Source: Celerinatantimonas yamalensis (lineage in GTDB: Bacteria > Pseudomonadota > Gammaproteobacteria > Enterobacterales > Celerinatantimonadaceae). From it: a DNA stretch of 64,000 nucleotides. Below are positions 1 to 8,296 of the stretch, piece by piece. Position 1 is the first letter of the stretch, and each line of letters begins with the position of its first letter. The notes beneath the pieces are model-generated. The model saw nothing but the letters and a program-made list of their open reading frames with translations. It made no database searches and was not told the origin of the DNA. Location: positions 620,001 through 684,000 of the forward strand of contig NZ_JBEQCT010000002.1 of NCBI RefSeq assembly GCF_046054155.1, written 5' to 3'. The translations under genes and the position numbers were made by a program.

Positions 1-2
1 AT

Positions 3-296
3 TTAAGCTTCTACGATTGCCAGAATATCTGACTCGCTCATGATCAGGACTTCTTCACCGTCCAATTTCTCGGTTTTAATACCGTAGCCATCGTTAAAAA
101 TCACCAGGTCACCGATTTTAACAGCCAGTGGTTTCACATCACCATTGTCCATGATGCGGCCGGTACCGACAGCAATCACTTCACCACGAGTGGATTTTTC
201 GGCTGCAGAACCTGTAAGAACGATACCGCCAGCAGATTTACTTTCTTGTTCTTTGCGCTTAACGATGACGCGATCATGCAACGGACGAATGCTCAT
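3..296 (-). CDS. groES: Co-chaperonin GroES (10 kDa)
   Basis: This is the heptameric lid of the GroEL folding chamber, acting in the cytoplasm with ATP-bound GroEL. The 97-residue protein has the family's usual length, begins MSIRPLHDRVIVKR, and contains the mobile-loop segment SAGGIVLTGSAAEKS and the conserved EVIAVGTG stretch. An SD-like GGAGAC precedes the ATG. The stop lies 3 bases inside the left edge, so groEL is expected just outside the window on the same strand (inference). A sigma-32 type promoter lies upstream, and fxsA is the next gene upstream, as in enterobacteria. Identification is very secure. Confidence 0.98.
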   Translation of the reverse strand: MSIRPLHDRVIVKRKEQESKSAGGIVLTGSAAEKSTRGEVIAVGTGRIMDNGDVKPLAVKIGDLVIFNDGYGIKTEKLDGEEVLIMSESDILAIVEA

Positions 297-414
297 TGCT
301 TAGTCTCCTTTAAAAACACAGCGTGTTACGTGTTGTTTATGTTTATTTAAGGATAAACGCCAAACCATAGTGGCCAAGAGTCTATCCAAAGTAAAAACTC
401 TTATGTGTCAATTT

Positions 415-445
415 AAATGGGGCCGCATTTTCCAGTTCCAAGGGG
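415..445 (-). promoter_or_regulatory. Sigma-32 (heat-shock) promoter of groES
   Basis: On the minus strand CCCCTTGGAA (445 to 436) is followed after 13 bases by CCCCATTT (422 to 415). This closely fits the RpoH consensus CTTGAA-N13-CCCCATNT. It sits about 120 bases upstream of the groES start, between groES and fxsA. Heat-shock control of groESL is established in enterobacteria; its use here is inferred from the match. Confidence 0.75.
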
Positions 446-497
446 CGAGAACAACTTTTTTCGATCTTTTTTTAAAAACGAACGAAAGCGCGAGCCA

Positions 498-959
498 TTA
501 ATTCAAGCGATCATGATCATCACTGTCGCGGCGTTGATACTCACCATCAAAGGTGTGACCACCACCCGCACCATTCCCAGGGCCATTAGGCGGGGTTTGA
601 AATTTAATGAGGCTCGAATTCAAAAGGCGTTTGGCAAAGTAGCGGCGCACGGGTGGAATTAATATAATCATCCCGCACAGATCAGTGATGAACCCAGGCA
701 TAATCAAACATGCCCCAGCGATAATTAACATGATGCCTTCAACCACTTGCTGCGCAGGTACTTTACCTTCATTAATTTTTTGTTGAGCCTTAAAGGCCGT
801 TTGTATCCCTTGGCTACGCACTAATGAAGCGCCAATCAGCGCACTTAGGATGGTTAACCCAATCGTCGGGATAGCCCCGATCACGGCACCAACGTTGATC
901 AACACATATAACTCTGCCGTTGATAAGCCCGCAATCAAGATAAATAAGTATAAGAACAT
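498..959 (-). CDS. fxsA: FxsA family inner-membrane protein
   Basis: This is a small membrane protein whose E. coli namesake, when overproduced, relieves F-plasmid exclusion of phage T7; its normal role is not clear. The 153 residues compare with 158 in E. coli. Hydrophobic segments lie at about 1-20, 25-45 and 75-105 (the last with GACLIMPGFITDLCG, a family hallmark), followed by a hydrophilic tail rich in Gly, Asp and Arg. A strong Shine-Dalgarno (AGGAGGAG) precedes the ATG, supporting this start. It lies upstream of groES on the same strand, an arrangement shared with E. coli. Confidence 0.9.
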   Translation of the reverse strand: MFLYLFILIAGLSTAELYVLINVGAVIGAIPTIGLTILSALIGASLVRSQGIQTAFKAQQKINEGKVPAQQVVEGIMLIIAGACLIMPGFITDLCGMIILIPPVRRYFAKRLLNSSLIKFQTPPNGPGNGAGGGHTFDGEYQRRDSDDHDRLN

Positions 960-1136
960 GCGCTCCTCCTTTTGTTTCGCGCTCTTATCACTATGGAGGC
1001 GAATGGTTACCTTTTAAAGCGTTATAGGGGTAATTCGTTATATAGAATCGACGAAGTGATGTATTTACCACAAAACAGTGTGTAAAATCGGCAGTCATCT
1101 TTGATTGTTAGTGACATAAATAGAACAGGTTGAATC

Positions 1137-2417
1137 ATGACGACAACAAACGAATTATTGGCCGATCTTGCGGCCCGCGGGTTAATTAATCAATGCACTG
1201 CCGATGAGGCGTTAGCAGAACACCTTAACACAGGCTCCCGCCGTTTGTATTGTGGCTTCGATCCAACCGCTGATAGCTTACATATCGGCTCATTGGTTCC
1301 GTTGCTAACGCTGCGCCGTTTCCAGCTAGCTGGCCACAAACCCTATGCATTGGTCGGCGGCGCGACCGGTTTAATTGGCGACCCAAGTTTTAAAGCCACC
1401 GAACGCCAACTCAATACCAAAGATGTTGTCGACAACTGGGTCAGAAAGCTTAAAGCACAGGTCAGTCGTTTTATTGATTTTGATGAGTCAGACAGCTCTG
1501 CTGAAGTAGTTAATAACTATGATTGGACTGGCAACGTCAACATTATCGATTTTCTGCGTGATGTGGGTAAACATTTCAGCATCAATGCAATGATCAAAAA
1601 GGAATCGGTGCAACAGCGCATCGATCGTGATGACTCGGGGATCTCTTTCACTGAGTTTAGCTATATTTTATTGCAATCGTATGATTTTGCAGAGCTTGCC
1701 AATACCCAAGATATTAGTTTGCAGATTGGCGGCTCCGATCAATGGGGCAATATCACCGGTGGGATCGATCTCGCGCGGCGGATGTATCGCAAATCAACCT
1801 TCGGTTTGACCATGCCGCTGGTCACCAAATCAGATGGCACTAAATTTGGTAAAACTGAAAGTGGTACCATTTGGCTGGATCCCGCGAAAACATCACCTTA
1901 CGCATTCTATCAATTCTGGATCAACACCGCTGATGCTGATGTGTATAAGTTCCTGCGTTATTTCACCTTTTTGTCGATTGAACAAATCGAGCAAATCGAA
2001 GCTGACGATGCGAGCGCGCAAGGCAAACCTCAAGCGCAAGGGATCTTAGCCCGTGAAGTCACCCAGTTGGTTCATGGTAAAGAAGGTTTAATTTCAGCAC
2101 AACGCATTACTGATGCACTATTTTCCGGTGATCTGTCAGATTTAAGTCAGAGCGATCTGGAACAGCTCGCCCTAGATGGCCTTCCTGCAACGCAGGTCAT
2201 GGGCGATAGTGCAAATTTAGTCGACTTACTCACCCAAACAGAGCTAGCTAAATCAAATAAAATGGCGCGTGAGTTTATTAGTAATGGCGCAGTGGCACTT
2301 AATGGTGAAAAACAAAGTGATGTGAGTGGCGAAGTCGCCAAAAAGGATGCGCTATATCAACGCTATACACTGCTCAAACGTGGTAAAAAGTTATTCGCAT
2401 TACTTATTTGGAAATAA
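1137..2417 (+). CDS. tyrS: Tyrosyl-tRNA synthetase
   Basis: This class I aminoacyl-tRNA synthetase charges tRNA-Tyr with tyrosine in the cytoplasm. At 426 residues it matches the bacterial TyrRS length (424 in E. coli). Visible motifs are YCGFDPTADSLHIGS (the HIGH signature near residue 47), GGSDQWGNI of the tyrosine pocket (about 200), and KFGKTESG as the KMSKS loop (about 235). The last 65 residues form the S4-type RNA-binding domain. A perfect hairpin follows at once, so it appears to be a single-gene unit. No T-box or other leader element was seen. Confidence 0.97.
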   Translation: MTTTNELLADLAARGLINQCTADEALAEHLNTGSRRLYCGFDPTADSLHIGSLVPLLTLRRFQLAGHKPYALVGGATGLIGDPSFKATERQLNTKDVVDNWVRKLKAQVSRFIDFDESDSSAEVVNNYDWTGNVNIIDFLRDVGKHFSINAMIKKESVQQRIDRDDSGISFTEFSYILLQSYDFAELANTQDISLQIGGSDQWGNITGGIDLARRMYRKSTFGLTMPLVTKSDGTKFGKTESGTIWLDPAKTSPYAFYQFWINTADADVYKFLRYFTFLSIEQIEQIEADDASAQGKPQAQGILAREVTQLVHGKEGLISAQRITDALFSGDLSDLSQSDLEQLALDGLPATQVMGDSANLVDLLTQTELAKSNKMAREFISNGAVALNGEKQSDVSGEVAKKDALYQRYTLLKRGKKLFALLIWK

Positions 2418-2418
2418 T

Positions 2419-2445
2419 CAACAGGGCATCTAGGATGCCCTGTTG
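2419..2445 (+). terminator. Hairpin after tyrS
   Basis: A perfect 12-bp stem (CAACAGGGCATC / GATGCCCTGTTG) with a TAG loop begins one base after the tyrS stop. The following TATATATT is a weak U-tract, so termination may be partial and yciN could be reached by read-through. Confidence 0.75.
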
Positions 2446-2465
2446 TATATATTAAAGGGGTTGAT

Positions 2466-2711
2466 ATGGAAAAACAGCTAATCAGCATGCAAGAGCTCGT
2501 CAAATTGGCGAATGAGGCACTGCACAGCAACGACGACTATATTCATGGCGTCGAAGTACACGAAGCTGTACAGACTCCTGACTGTATTGTGTTTAAAGGT
2601 GAAAACTTTTTAGATGAACAAGGCTTGCCAACTGGCAAAAGTATGGCTGCATTTAACCTTTATAAATGGTTAAGCTATCAGTTTTCTGACTTATATACTG
2701 TACAACCCTAA
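2466..2711 (+). CDS. yciN: YciN family (DUF2498) small protein
   Basis: This 81-residue cytoplasmic protein closely matches E. coli YciN (83 residues), sharing the signature FLDEQGLPTxKSxAxFN in the second half. The function is not established for the family. The first half, MEKQLISMQELVKLANEAL, looks like an amphipathic helix. AAAGGGG about 6 bases before the ATG gives a good ribosome-binding site. It lies 48 bases after tyrS and is closed by its own imperfect hairpin. Family assignment rests on recalled sequence similarity; the role is unknown. Confidence 0.85.
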   Translation: MEKQLISMQELVKLANEALHSNDDYIHGVEVHEAVQTPDCIVFKGENFLDEQGLPTGKSMAAFNLYKWLSYQFSDLYTVQP

Positions 2712-2719
2712 CATGCTAT

Positions 2720-2753
2720 TGGCCCTAGCAGCTACGGCTTGCTGTTGGGGCCA
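2720..2753 (+). terminator. Hairpin after yciN
   Basis: An imperfect 12-bp stem (TGGCCCTAGCAG against CTGTTGGGGCCA, 10 of 12 paired) starts 8 bases after the yciN stop. No clear T-run follows, so this is a moderate terminator candidate. Confidence 0.5.
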
Positions 2754-2820
2754 TCCATTCAATGCACGCATTCCTATCTCAACGATAACGACACCATCCT
2801 TCTCACCTTGATCATTGCTA

Positions 2821-2850
2821 TTCGATAATTTTGATGAATATCACTATAAT
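2821..2850 (+). promoter_or_regulatory. Candidate sigma-70 promoter upstream of aroQ-accBC
   Basis: A consensus -10 box TATAAT (2845-2850) stands 18 bases after TTCGAT (2821-2826, a weak -35). It lies about 130 bases upstream of the chosen aroQ start in an AT-rich stretch. The position suits an aroQ-accB-accC transcript. Support is by sequence only. Confidence 0.4.
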
Positions 2851-2980
2851 ATTGCGGTTATTTTACAAGAAATTTAGCTTATCTTGAAAAATATGATATA
2901 AATTAGATCTCAGTTAGAGATAATTGCGTAATAATGATAAATTCGTTGTCACAGACACAAATATGAGGTTTTCGGCGAAG

Positions 2981-3439
2981 ATGACTGATAAATTCCGGGT
3001 ATTAGCGATCAATGGTCCCAATTTAAATTTGTTGGGAAAACGAGAGCCAGATATCTACGGCCATCAAACACTTGCCGATATCGCAACGCAATTAGATCAA
3101 CAAGGACAATCCTTGGGCATGGAACTGGAGCATTTTCAGTCCAACCATGAAGGAGCGATTGTCGACCGCATCCATCAAGCGATGGGCGTGGTTGACTTTA
3201 TTATTATAAATCCAGGCGCATTCACCCATACGAGTGTCGCCCTGCGTGACGCTTTGTTAGGCGTTGCTATTCCGTTTATTGAAGTCCATCTATCGAACAT
3301 TCATGCTCGTGAGCCTTTTCGCCAACACTCCTATCTGTCGGATAAGGCGGTTGGGGTGATCTGTGGATTAGGTGCCCAAGGGTACCTATTTGCCTTAGAT
3401 GCAGCGGCAAATCGATTGCGTGTATTAAAGAACAGTTAA
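2981..3439 (+). CDS. aroQ: 3-Dehydroquinate dehydratase, type II
   Basis: This enzyme dehydrates 3-dehydroquinate to 3-dehydroshikimate in the shikimate pathway. The frame is open from a TTG at 2924, but the ATG at 2981 gives 152 residues, the family norm, and places NGPNLNLLGKREPDIYG near the N-terminus as in other type II enzymes. That motif holds the catalytic Tyr and Arg; the catalytic His lies in HLSNIHARE (about residue 100). Only a weak GGCGAAG precedes this ATG, so the start is the least certain point. accB follows 11 bases later, an aroQ-accBC operon common in gammaproteobacteria. Confidence 0.93.
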   Translation: MTDKFRVLAINGPNLNLLGKREPDIYGHQTLADIATQLDQQGQSLGMELEHFQSNHEGAIVDRIHQAMGVVDFIIINPGAFTHTSVALRDALLGVAIPFIEVHLSNIHAREPFRQHSYLSDKAVGVICGLGAQGYLFALDAAANRLRVLKNS

Positions 3440-3450
3440 AAGAGAGCAAC

Positions 3451-3909
3451 ATGGATATCCGTAAAATCAAAAAATTGATCGAGCTGGTTGAAGAATCCGG
3501 TATTTCTGAACTTGAAATCACCGAAGGTGAAGAGTCAGTTCGCATTAATCGTTATTCAAGCTACCCTGCGCAGCCGGCTGTATATAACCTTGCTCCGCAA
3601 CAACCTTATGCGGTACCAGCTGCCACTTCAGCCGCAGCCCCTGCAGCAGAAGTTGTGGTGCCTACTGAACCAACCGGTCATACCGTTCGCTCGCCAATGG
3701 TCGGTACCTTCTATCGCTCGCCATCACCGGAAGCAAGTTTGTTTGTTGAAGAAGGTCAACATGTCAATGTCGGCGATACGCTGTGCATTATCGAAGCCAT
3801 GAAAATGATGAATCAAATTGAAGCTGACAAATCCGGAACCGTCACTCGCGTTCTGGTCGACGACGGCCAACCAGTTGAGTTCGACGAACCGCTATTCATC
3901 ATTGAATAA
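3451..3909 (+). CDS. accB: Biotin carboxyl carrier protein of acetyl-CoA carboxylase
   Basis: This carries the biotin that shuttles CO2 between biotin carboxylase (AccC) and the carboxyltransferase in the first step of fatty acid synthesis. At 152 residues it has a helical N-terminal part, an Ala/Pro/Gln-rich linker (about 45-75), and a C-terminal biotinyl domain with the EAMKMMN motif (biotinylated Lys at about 118). The thumb sequence expected in E. coli-type BCCP lies ahead of this motif (SPSPEASLFVEEGQHV). AGAG precedes the ATG. It sits between aroQ and accC with 11-bp gaps, so co-transcription is expected. Confidence 0.97.
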   Translation: MDIRKIKKLIELVEESGISELEITEGEESVRINRYSSYPAQPAVYNLAPQQPYAVPAATSAAAPAAEVVVPTEPTGHTVRSPMVGTFYRSPSPEASLFVEEGQHVNVGDTLCIIEAMKMMNQIEADKSGTVTRVLVDDGQPVEFDEPLFIIE

Positions 3910-3920
3910 AAGAGGCTATT

Positions 3921-5261
3921 ATGCTCGATAAAGTTGTCATCGCGAACCGCGGCGAAATTGCGCTGCGGATCTTGAGGGCCTGTAAAGAGCTGGGAATCAA
4001 AACCGTAGCGGTCCATTCCACAGCTGACCGGGAACTTAAACATGTTTTGCTTGCTGATGAAACCGTCTGTATTGGTGAGGCTGCAGCAACTAAAAGTTAT
4101 CTGAATATTCCGCGCATTATTGCCGCTGCAGAAGTCACCGATGCTGTCGCGATCCATCCCGGTTATGGTTTTTTGTCAGAGAATGCTGAATTCTCCGAAA
4201 TGGTCGAAAAAAGTGGCTTTATCTTCATCGGCCCAAAAGCTGAAACCATTCGTTTGATGGGTGATAAAGTATCAGCGATTGCATCGATGAAAAAAGCAGG
4301 TGTTCCCTGTGTGCCCGGCTCTGATGGCCCGTTAACCGACGATAATCAGCGCAATATCGCCATCGCCAAACGCATTGGCTATCCAGTGATTATCAAAGCT
4401 GCCGGTGGTGGTGGTGGCCGTGGGATGCGCGTGGTACGCGAAGAGAAAGAGCTGGCCAAAGCTATTGAGCTCACTCAAGCCGAAGCGGGTGCCGCATTTG
4501 GTAATAGTGTCGTTTATATGGAAAAGTATCTGGAAAATCCACGCCACGTGGAAATTCAAGTGCTTTCCGACGGTCAAGGCAATGCTATCTATCTGGGCGA
4601 ACGTGACTGCTCAATGCAACGTCGTCACCAAAAAGTGGTTGAAGAAGCACCGGCACCAGGTATCACAGCGGATATGCGTCGCTATATTGGTGAGCGTTGT
4701 ACCCGAGCCTGCGTTGAAATCAACTACCGCGGCGCTGGCACATTTGAATTCTTGTATGAGAATGGTAACTTCTATTTCATTGAAATGAATACTCGTATTC
4801 AGGTTGAGCATCCTGTCACTGAAATGGTTACTGGCGTCGACTTGGTCAAAGAGCAACTGCGAATTGCCGCTGGCCAGCCACTGGCGATTAGCCAAGACGA
4901 AGTCAAAATCACGGGGCATTCTATTGAGTGTCGGATTAACGCCGAAGACCCTGAGACATTCATTCCGTCACCGGGCACCATTGATATGTTCCATTCACCA
5001 GGCGGCTTAGGTGTGCGTTGGGATTCACATATCTATGCGGGTTATACCGTACCACCATACTATGACTCCATGATCGGTAAACTCATCACCTATGGTGAAA
5101 ACCGTGATATTGCGATTGCACGGATGAAAAATGCGCTCTCCGAGCTGGTTATTACTGGAATTAAAACCAACATTCCGTTACAACTGCTGATCATGGAAGA
5201 TGAAAATTTCCACAATGGTGGCACCAACATTCATTACCTTGAGAAGAAACTCGGTTTATAA
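3921..5261 (+). CDS. accC: Biotin carboxylase subunit of acetyl-CoA carboxylase
   Basis: This carboxylates the biotin on AccB using ATP and bicarbonate. The 446-residue protein (449 in E. coli) shows the three expected parts: an N-terminal biotin carboxylase domain with HPGYGFLSENAEF, the ATP-grasp domain with the glycine-rich loop AAGGGGGRGMR and the EMNTRIQVEHPVTE segment holding metal- and bicarbonate-binding residues, and a C-terminal domain starting near ECRINAEDP. It is 11 bases behind accB with AGAGG before the ATG. A strong terminator follows, ending the operon. Confidence 0.98.
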   Translation: MLDKVVIANRGEIALRILRACKELGIKTVAVHSTADRELKHVLLADETVCIGEAAATKSYLNIPRIIAAAEVTDAVAIHPGYGFLSENAEFSEMVEKSGFIFIGPKAETIRLMGDKVSAIASMKKAGVPCVPGSDGPLTDDNQRNIAIAKRIGYPVIIKAAGGGGGRGMRVVREEKELAKAIELTQAEAGAAFGNSVVYMEKYLENPRHVEIQVLSDGQGNAIYLGERDCSMQRRHQKVVEEAPAPGITADMRRYIGERCTRACVEINYRGAGTFEFLYENGNFYFIEMNTRIQVEHPVTEMVTGVDLVKEQLRIAAGQPLAISQDEVKITGHSIECRINAEDPETFIPSPGTIDMFHSPGGLGVRWDSHIYAGYTVPPYYDSMIGKLITYGENRDIAIARMKNALSELVITGIKTNIPLQLLIMEDENFHNGGTNIHYLEKKLGL

Positions 5262-5284
5262 GCGCTGAGTATTCAATCATGTTA

Positions 5285-5322
5285 AAATCGGCTCTGCCTG
5301 AGCAATCAGGCAGAGCCGATTT
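5285..5322 (+). terminator. Terminator between accC and prmA
   Basis: A perfect 17-bp stem (5285-5301 with 5306-5322; core GGCTCTGCCTGA) has a GCAA tetraloop and is followed by TATTTT. It is the strongest hairpin in this part of the window and separates accBC from prmA. Confidence 0.92.
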
Positions 5323-5345
5323 ATTTTCGTTATGCAGGAGTGAGC

Positions 5346-6224
5346 ATGCCTTGGATCCAACTTAAAATTAATGCAACCCAGAGTACCGCCGAACCCATCG
5401 GTGACCTATTAATGGACTTAGGGGCTCAAGCTGTTACCTTTTTAGACCGTCACGATATCCCCGTGTTTGAACCTAAACCTGGTGAAACACTATTATGGGG
5501 TGATACCGATGTACAAGGCCTCTTCCCTGCCGATACCGACATGCAGCCCGTCTTAACTATTCTAAAAGATGCACAGCTTATCAACGCGCATAACTATCGC
5601 TTCGACCCGCTTGAAGATAAAGACTGGGAGCGCGAGTGGATGAAAAATTTCAAACCGATGCGCTTTGGCGAGCGGTTATGGATCTGCCCAAGCTGGTTGC
5701 CCATCCCAGAGCCAGATGCGGTGAATGTGATGCTCGATCCTGGTCTTGCCTTTGGCACAGGGACTCATCCAACTACAGCGCTATGCTTGGAATGGCTAGA
5801 AGGGCTTGATCTGCGCAATAAAACTGTCGTCGACTTCGGCTGCGGTAGCGGCATCTTAGCCATTGCCGCATTAAAATTAGGGGCAAAACGGGTTGTGGGG
5901 ATCGATATTGATCCACAAGCACTGCAAGCTAGTCATGATAATGCCCAGCGCAACCACGTTGACGATAAGCTCGAACTTTACCTGCCACAGAACCAGCCAA
6001 GTGACTTTAAAGCCGATGTAGTGGTCGCCAATATTTTAGCGGGCCCACTTAAAGAGCTCTGTGACGTGATCTGCGGCTATGTTGATGACAATGGTAGTTT
6101 GGCACTCTCTGGGATACTCAATGAACAGAGCGAAGCGGTCAGCGATGTATACCGTACAAAAATCGACCTTGACCCAGTCACTTCTCGGGAAGACTGGTGT
6201 CGAATCAGCGGGAAACGGGCTTAG
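5346..6224 (+). CDS. prmA: Ribosomal protein L11 methyltransferase
   Basis: This SAM-dependent enzyme trimethylates ribosomal protein L11. At 292 residues it matches E. coli PrmA (293). The N-terminal substrate domain begins MPWIQLKIN as in enterobacteria and contains FEPKPGETLLWGDTDV. The catalytic domain has the SAM-binding motif VVDFGCGSGILAIAALKLGA (about 160-180) and VVANILAGPLKEL. The frame opens at a GTG (5340), but the ATG at 5346 reproduces the known N-terminus and has GCAGGAG upstream. It is separated from accC by a strong terminator. Confidence 0.96.
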   Translation: MPWIQLKINATQSTAEPIGDLLMDLGAQAVTFLDRHDIPVFEPKPGETLLWGDTDVQGLFPADTDMQPVLTILKDAQLINAHNYRFDPLEDKDWEREWMKNFKPMRFGERLWICPSWLPIPEPDAVNVMLDPGLAFGTGTHPTTALCLEWLEGLDLRNKTVVDFGCGSGILAIAALKLGAKRVVGIDIDPQALQASHDNAQRNHVDDKLELYLPQNQPSDFKADVVVANILAGPLKELCDVICGYVDDNGSLALSGILNEQSEAVSDVYRTKIDLDPVTSREDWCRISGKRA

Positions 6225-6294
6225 GGAGAAATTCCATGCCAAAAAGTGAGCAGAAAATCTAGTCATTTTTATAAAAAATGTTCAAATAATGACC

Positions 6295-6330
6295 TTTTCA
6301 CCTGCACTAAAAAGGCGTAACATACGCCGC
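6295..6330 (+). promoter_or_regulatory. Promoter of dusB-fis with GC-rich discriminator
   Basis: TTTTCA (6295-6300), a 17-base spacer and TAACAT (6318-6323) make a plausible sigma-70 promoter. It is followed by the GC-rich discriminator ACGCCGCC and preceded by an A/T-rich, UP-element-like tract. The E. coli dusB-fis promoter also has a GC-rich discriminator that makes it sensitive to ppGpp and growth rate; the same control is inferred here. Confidence 0.5.
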
Positions 6331-6363
6331 CTTTGGACATGATAAGAAAAGGCAACTACCGCA

Positions 6364-7314
6364 ATGCAGATAGGTCCTTATCGGCTCGACAGCCCCGTTA
6401 TTCTCGCGCCAATGGCAGGGGTAACTGATCGGCCTTTTCGGATTCTATGTAAACGGTTAGGTGCTGGATTGGCCGTCTCTGAGATGCTTTCGAGTAATCC
6501 CCGAGTCTGGCACAGTCGGAAGTCACGCCAACGAATGGATCATCTTGGTGAACCAGGGCTACGTAGCGTTCAAATTGCGGGCTCTGATCCTGAGTTAATG
6601 GCTCGAGCTGCTCAAATCAATGTTGATAACGGGGCTCAAATCATCGATATCAACATGGGATGTCCAGCAAAAAAAGTGAATAAAAAACTGGCAGGCTCAG
6701 CTCTAATGCAAGATCCACCCTTAGTGGCACGTATTCTTGAAGCTGTCGTCAATGCTGTCGATGTACCAGTGACATTAAAAATGCGCACTGGCTGGGCGCC
6801 CGAACATCGTAACGCCATTGAGCTTGCGAAACTGGCAGAGCAAGCAGGAATTCAAGCACTAGCCGTCCATGGACGAACCCGTGCTTGTATGTATAAAGGG
6901 AATGCAGAGTACCAGACTATCGCCCAAGTTAAACAGGCGGTGTCTATCCCTGTGATCGCCAATGGCGATATCACAACACCTGAAAAGGCACAGCAGGTAC
7001 TCACACTAACAGGTGCAGATGCCATCATGGTCGGTCGCGGAGCACAAGGGAATCCTTGGTTGTTCGGGCAGATCAATCACTATCTGAAAACCGGTGAGCA
7101 ATTAGCACCACCCAAAAAACAGGATGTTGTTCAGGTGATGTTAGAGCACTTAGAAAATCTTTACCGATTTTACGGTGAGCATTTAGGTGTACGTATTGCC
7201 CGCAAGCATGTGGGTTGGTATGTCAACAACCACGCGGATGCAGCGTCGTTTCGCCGCGAATTTAACCGACTAGAGTCGGCCTCGGCACAAACCGCTGCTA
7301 TTAACCATTTTTAA
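6364..7314 (+). CDS. dusB: tRNA-dihydrouridine synthase B
   Basis: This FMN enzyme reduces specific uridines in tRNA to dihydrouridine with NADPH. The 316 residues (321 in E. coli) form a TIM barrel with APMAGVTDRPFR at the start, the catalytic Cys in NMGCPAKKVNKKLAGSAL (about 100), and a phosphate-binding VGRGAQGNPW (about 225); a helical tRNA-binding domain ends the protein. It is the first gene of the dusB-fis operon, with fis starting 34 bases after its stop, as in E. coli. Confidence 0.96.
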   Translation: MQIGPYRLDSPVILAPMAGVTDRPFRILCKRLGAGLAVSEMLSSNPRVWHSRKSRQRMDHLGEPGLRSVQIAGSDPELMARAAQINVDNGAQIIDINMGCPAKKVNKKLAGSALMQDPPLVARILEAVVNAVDVPVTLKMRTGWAPEHRNAIELAKLAEQAGIQALAVHGRTRACMYKGNAEYQTIAQVKQAVSIPVIANGDITTPEKAQQVLTLTGADAIMVGRGAQGNPWLFGQINHYLKTGEQLAPPKKQDVVQVMLEHLENLYRFYGEHLGVRIARKHVGWYVNNHADAASFRREFNRLESASAQTAAINHF

Positions 7315-7348
7315 TCATTAAACGTATAACATAAAAAGAGCGACGAGT

Positions 7349-7648
7349 ATGTTTGAGACTAATTTAACCACAAATACTCTTTCAACAGTGACCACCACTG
7401 CTGGCAGTTCCGAACCAAAACAGCGCCCATTGCGCGATTCCGTAGAACAAGCTCTGCGCAACTACTTCGCTCAATTAGAAGGTGAAGATGTCACTGAGTT
7501 GTATGAACTGGTTTTATCTGAAGTTGAAGCACCGATGCTGGACGTCGTGATGCAATATACTCGTGGTAACCAAACCCGTGCTTCAATCCTATTAGGGATC
7601 AACCGCGGCACACTGCGTAAAAAACTGAAAAAATACGGCATGAACTAA
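7349..7648 (+). CDS. fis: Nucleoid protein Fis
   Basis: Fis is the homodimeric DNA-bending protein that activates rRNA promoters and aids site-specific recombination in fast growth. At 99 residues (98 in E. coli) the C-terminal helix-turn-helix, ending RGTLRKKLKKYGMN, is practically the enterobacterial sequence. The N-terminal arm is more variable, as usual. GAGCGACG before the ATG is a modest ribosome-binding site. It is co-transcribed with dusB and closed by a strong terminator. Confidence 0.98.
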   Translation: MFETNLTTNTLSTVTTTAGSSEPKQRPLRDSVEQALRNYFAQLEGEDVTELYELVLSEVEAPMLDVVMQYTRGNQTRASILLGINRGTLRKKLKKYGMN

Positions 7649-7672
7649 TCTTAAAAATTTAGTTCTACCAAA

Positions 7673-7706
7673 ACAAAGGCTTATGACCAAAATCATAAGC
7701 CTTTGT
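7673..7706 (+). terminator. Terminator after fis
   Basis: A perfect 14-bp stem (ACAAAGGCTTATGA / TCATAAGCCTTTGT) with loop CCAAAA is followed by TGTATTTGTT. It ends the dusB-fis operon. Confidence 0.9.
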
Positions 7707-7793
7707 TGTATTTGTTACACACGGTAAATCCGCTCCCTCTTCATTTTCTTAGATTTTTCATTTTTGGATTTTTCTGGGAAGATCTCGACTGGC

Positions 7794-7815
7794 TCACAAA
7801 TCGGAACATTTGTGA
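7794..7815. other. Palindromic cluster in the fis-downstream gap
   Basis: TCACAAAT-N6-ATTTGTGA is a perfect inverted repeat with 8-bp arms. It overlaps the palindrome GTGATCAC (7812-7819). It looks like a protein-binding site or a recombination-site remnant. Apart from this and the integrase relic, the 7707-8296 gap shows nothing coding. Confidence 0.45.
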
Positions 7816-7971
7816 TCACGAAAGCAAGTTAATGGATTGCAGGCAGTAATAAGGAATTTAAAGTGGACGATGCCCATAAGGAACTGACGACAAGTCTTGA
7901 ATCGCTTTATGATTATATTCGAAGATAGACTTACTAACTACTTGTAACCCAGGGCAGTTACACAGAATTAT

Positions 7972-8187
7972 TTACAGGGTTATCGACCACGGCTCTTTGT
8001 GGCCAAGCTTTTGCCATATCAGGCGGCAGTACTGGCTGACCGACTCGGCCGATTTTTCACCGCCAAGCACAAAGCTAGTATGCTCAGTTTCTACTTTCAA
8101 TTCCAGTAGCCACTGTACTACCCCGTCAGGAATTGGCCGGAGGATTTTCTCCAAGGTTTTGCTATTAACTTTAGGCTTTGTCCACCA
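7972..8187 (-). pseudogene. Tyrosine-recombinase (integrase) fragment
   Basis: A minus-strand open stretch of about 70 codons reads like the central part of a phage-type integrase catalytic domain: KPKVNSKT, then LRPIPDGVVQWLLELK, then SVSQYCRLIWQKLGHK, then PWSITL. The frame stops exactly where the conserved HDLRRT segment would be expected. An in-frame TGA just upstream cuts it from NATDPLLNRY. There is no start with a ribosome-binding site, and most of the protein is missing. It lies between fis and an accessory flavin-reductase block, consistent with a decayed island end. The family call is by eye and moderate. Confidence 0.4.
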
Positions 8188-8296
8188 TCAATATCGATTT
8201 AATAGTGGGTCTGTCGCATTACTAAAATTGGGTCAACTGATCTTGCTGAGTTTCTTATGACCAAGCTCTCCTGACACGCTTTGGAGCAGAAACGGA

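Noticed and set aside
417..662. Open frame of 81 codons on the plus strand
   Set aside because: It overlaps the groES promoter and runs antisense to fxsA; no ribosome-binding site and no recognisable protein.
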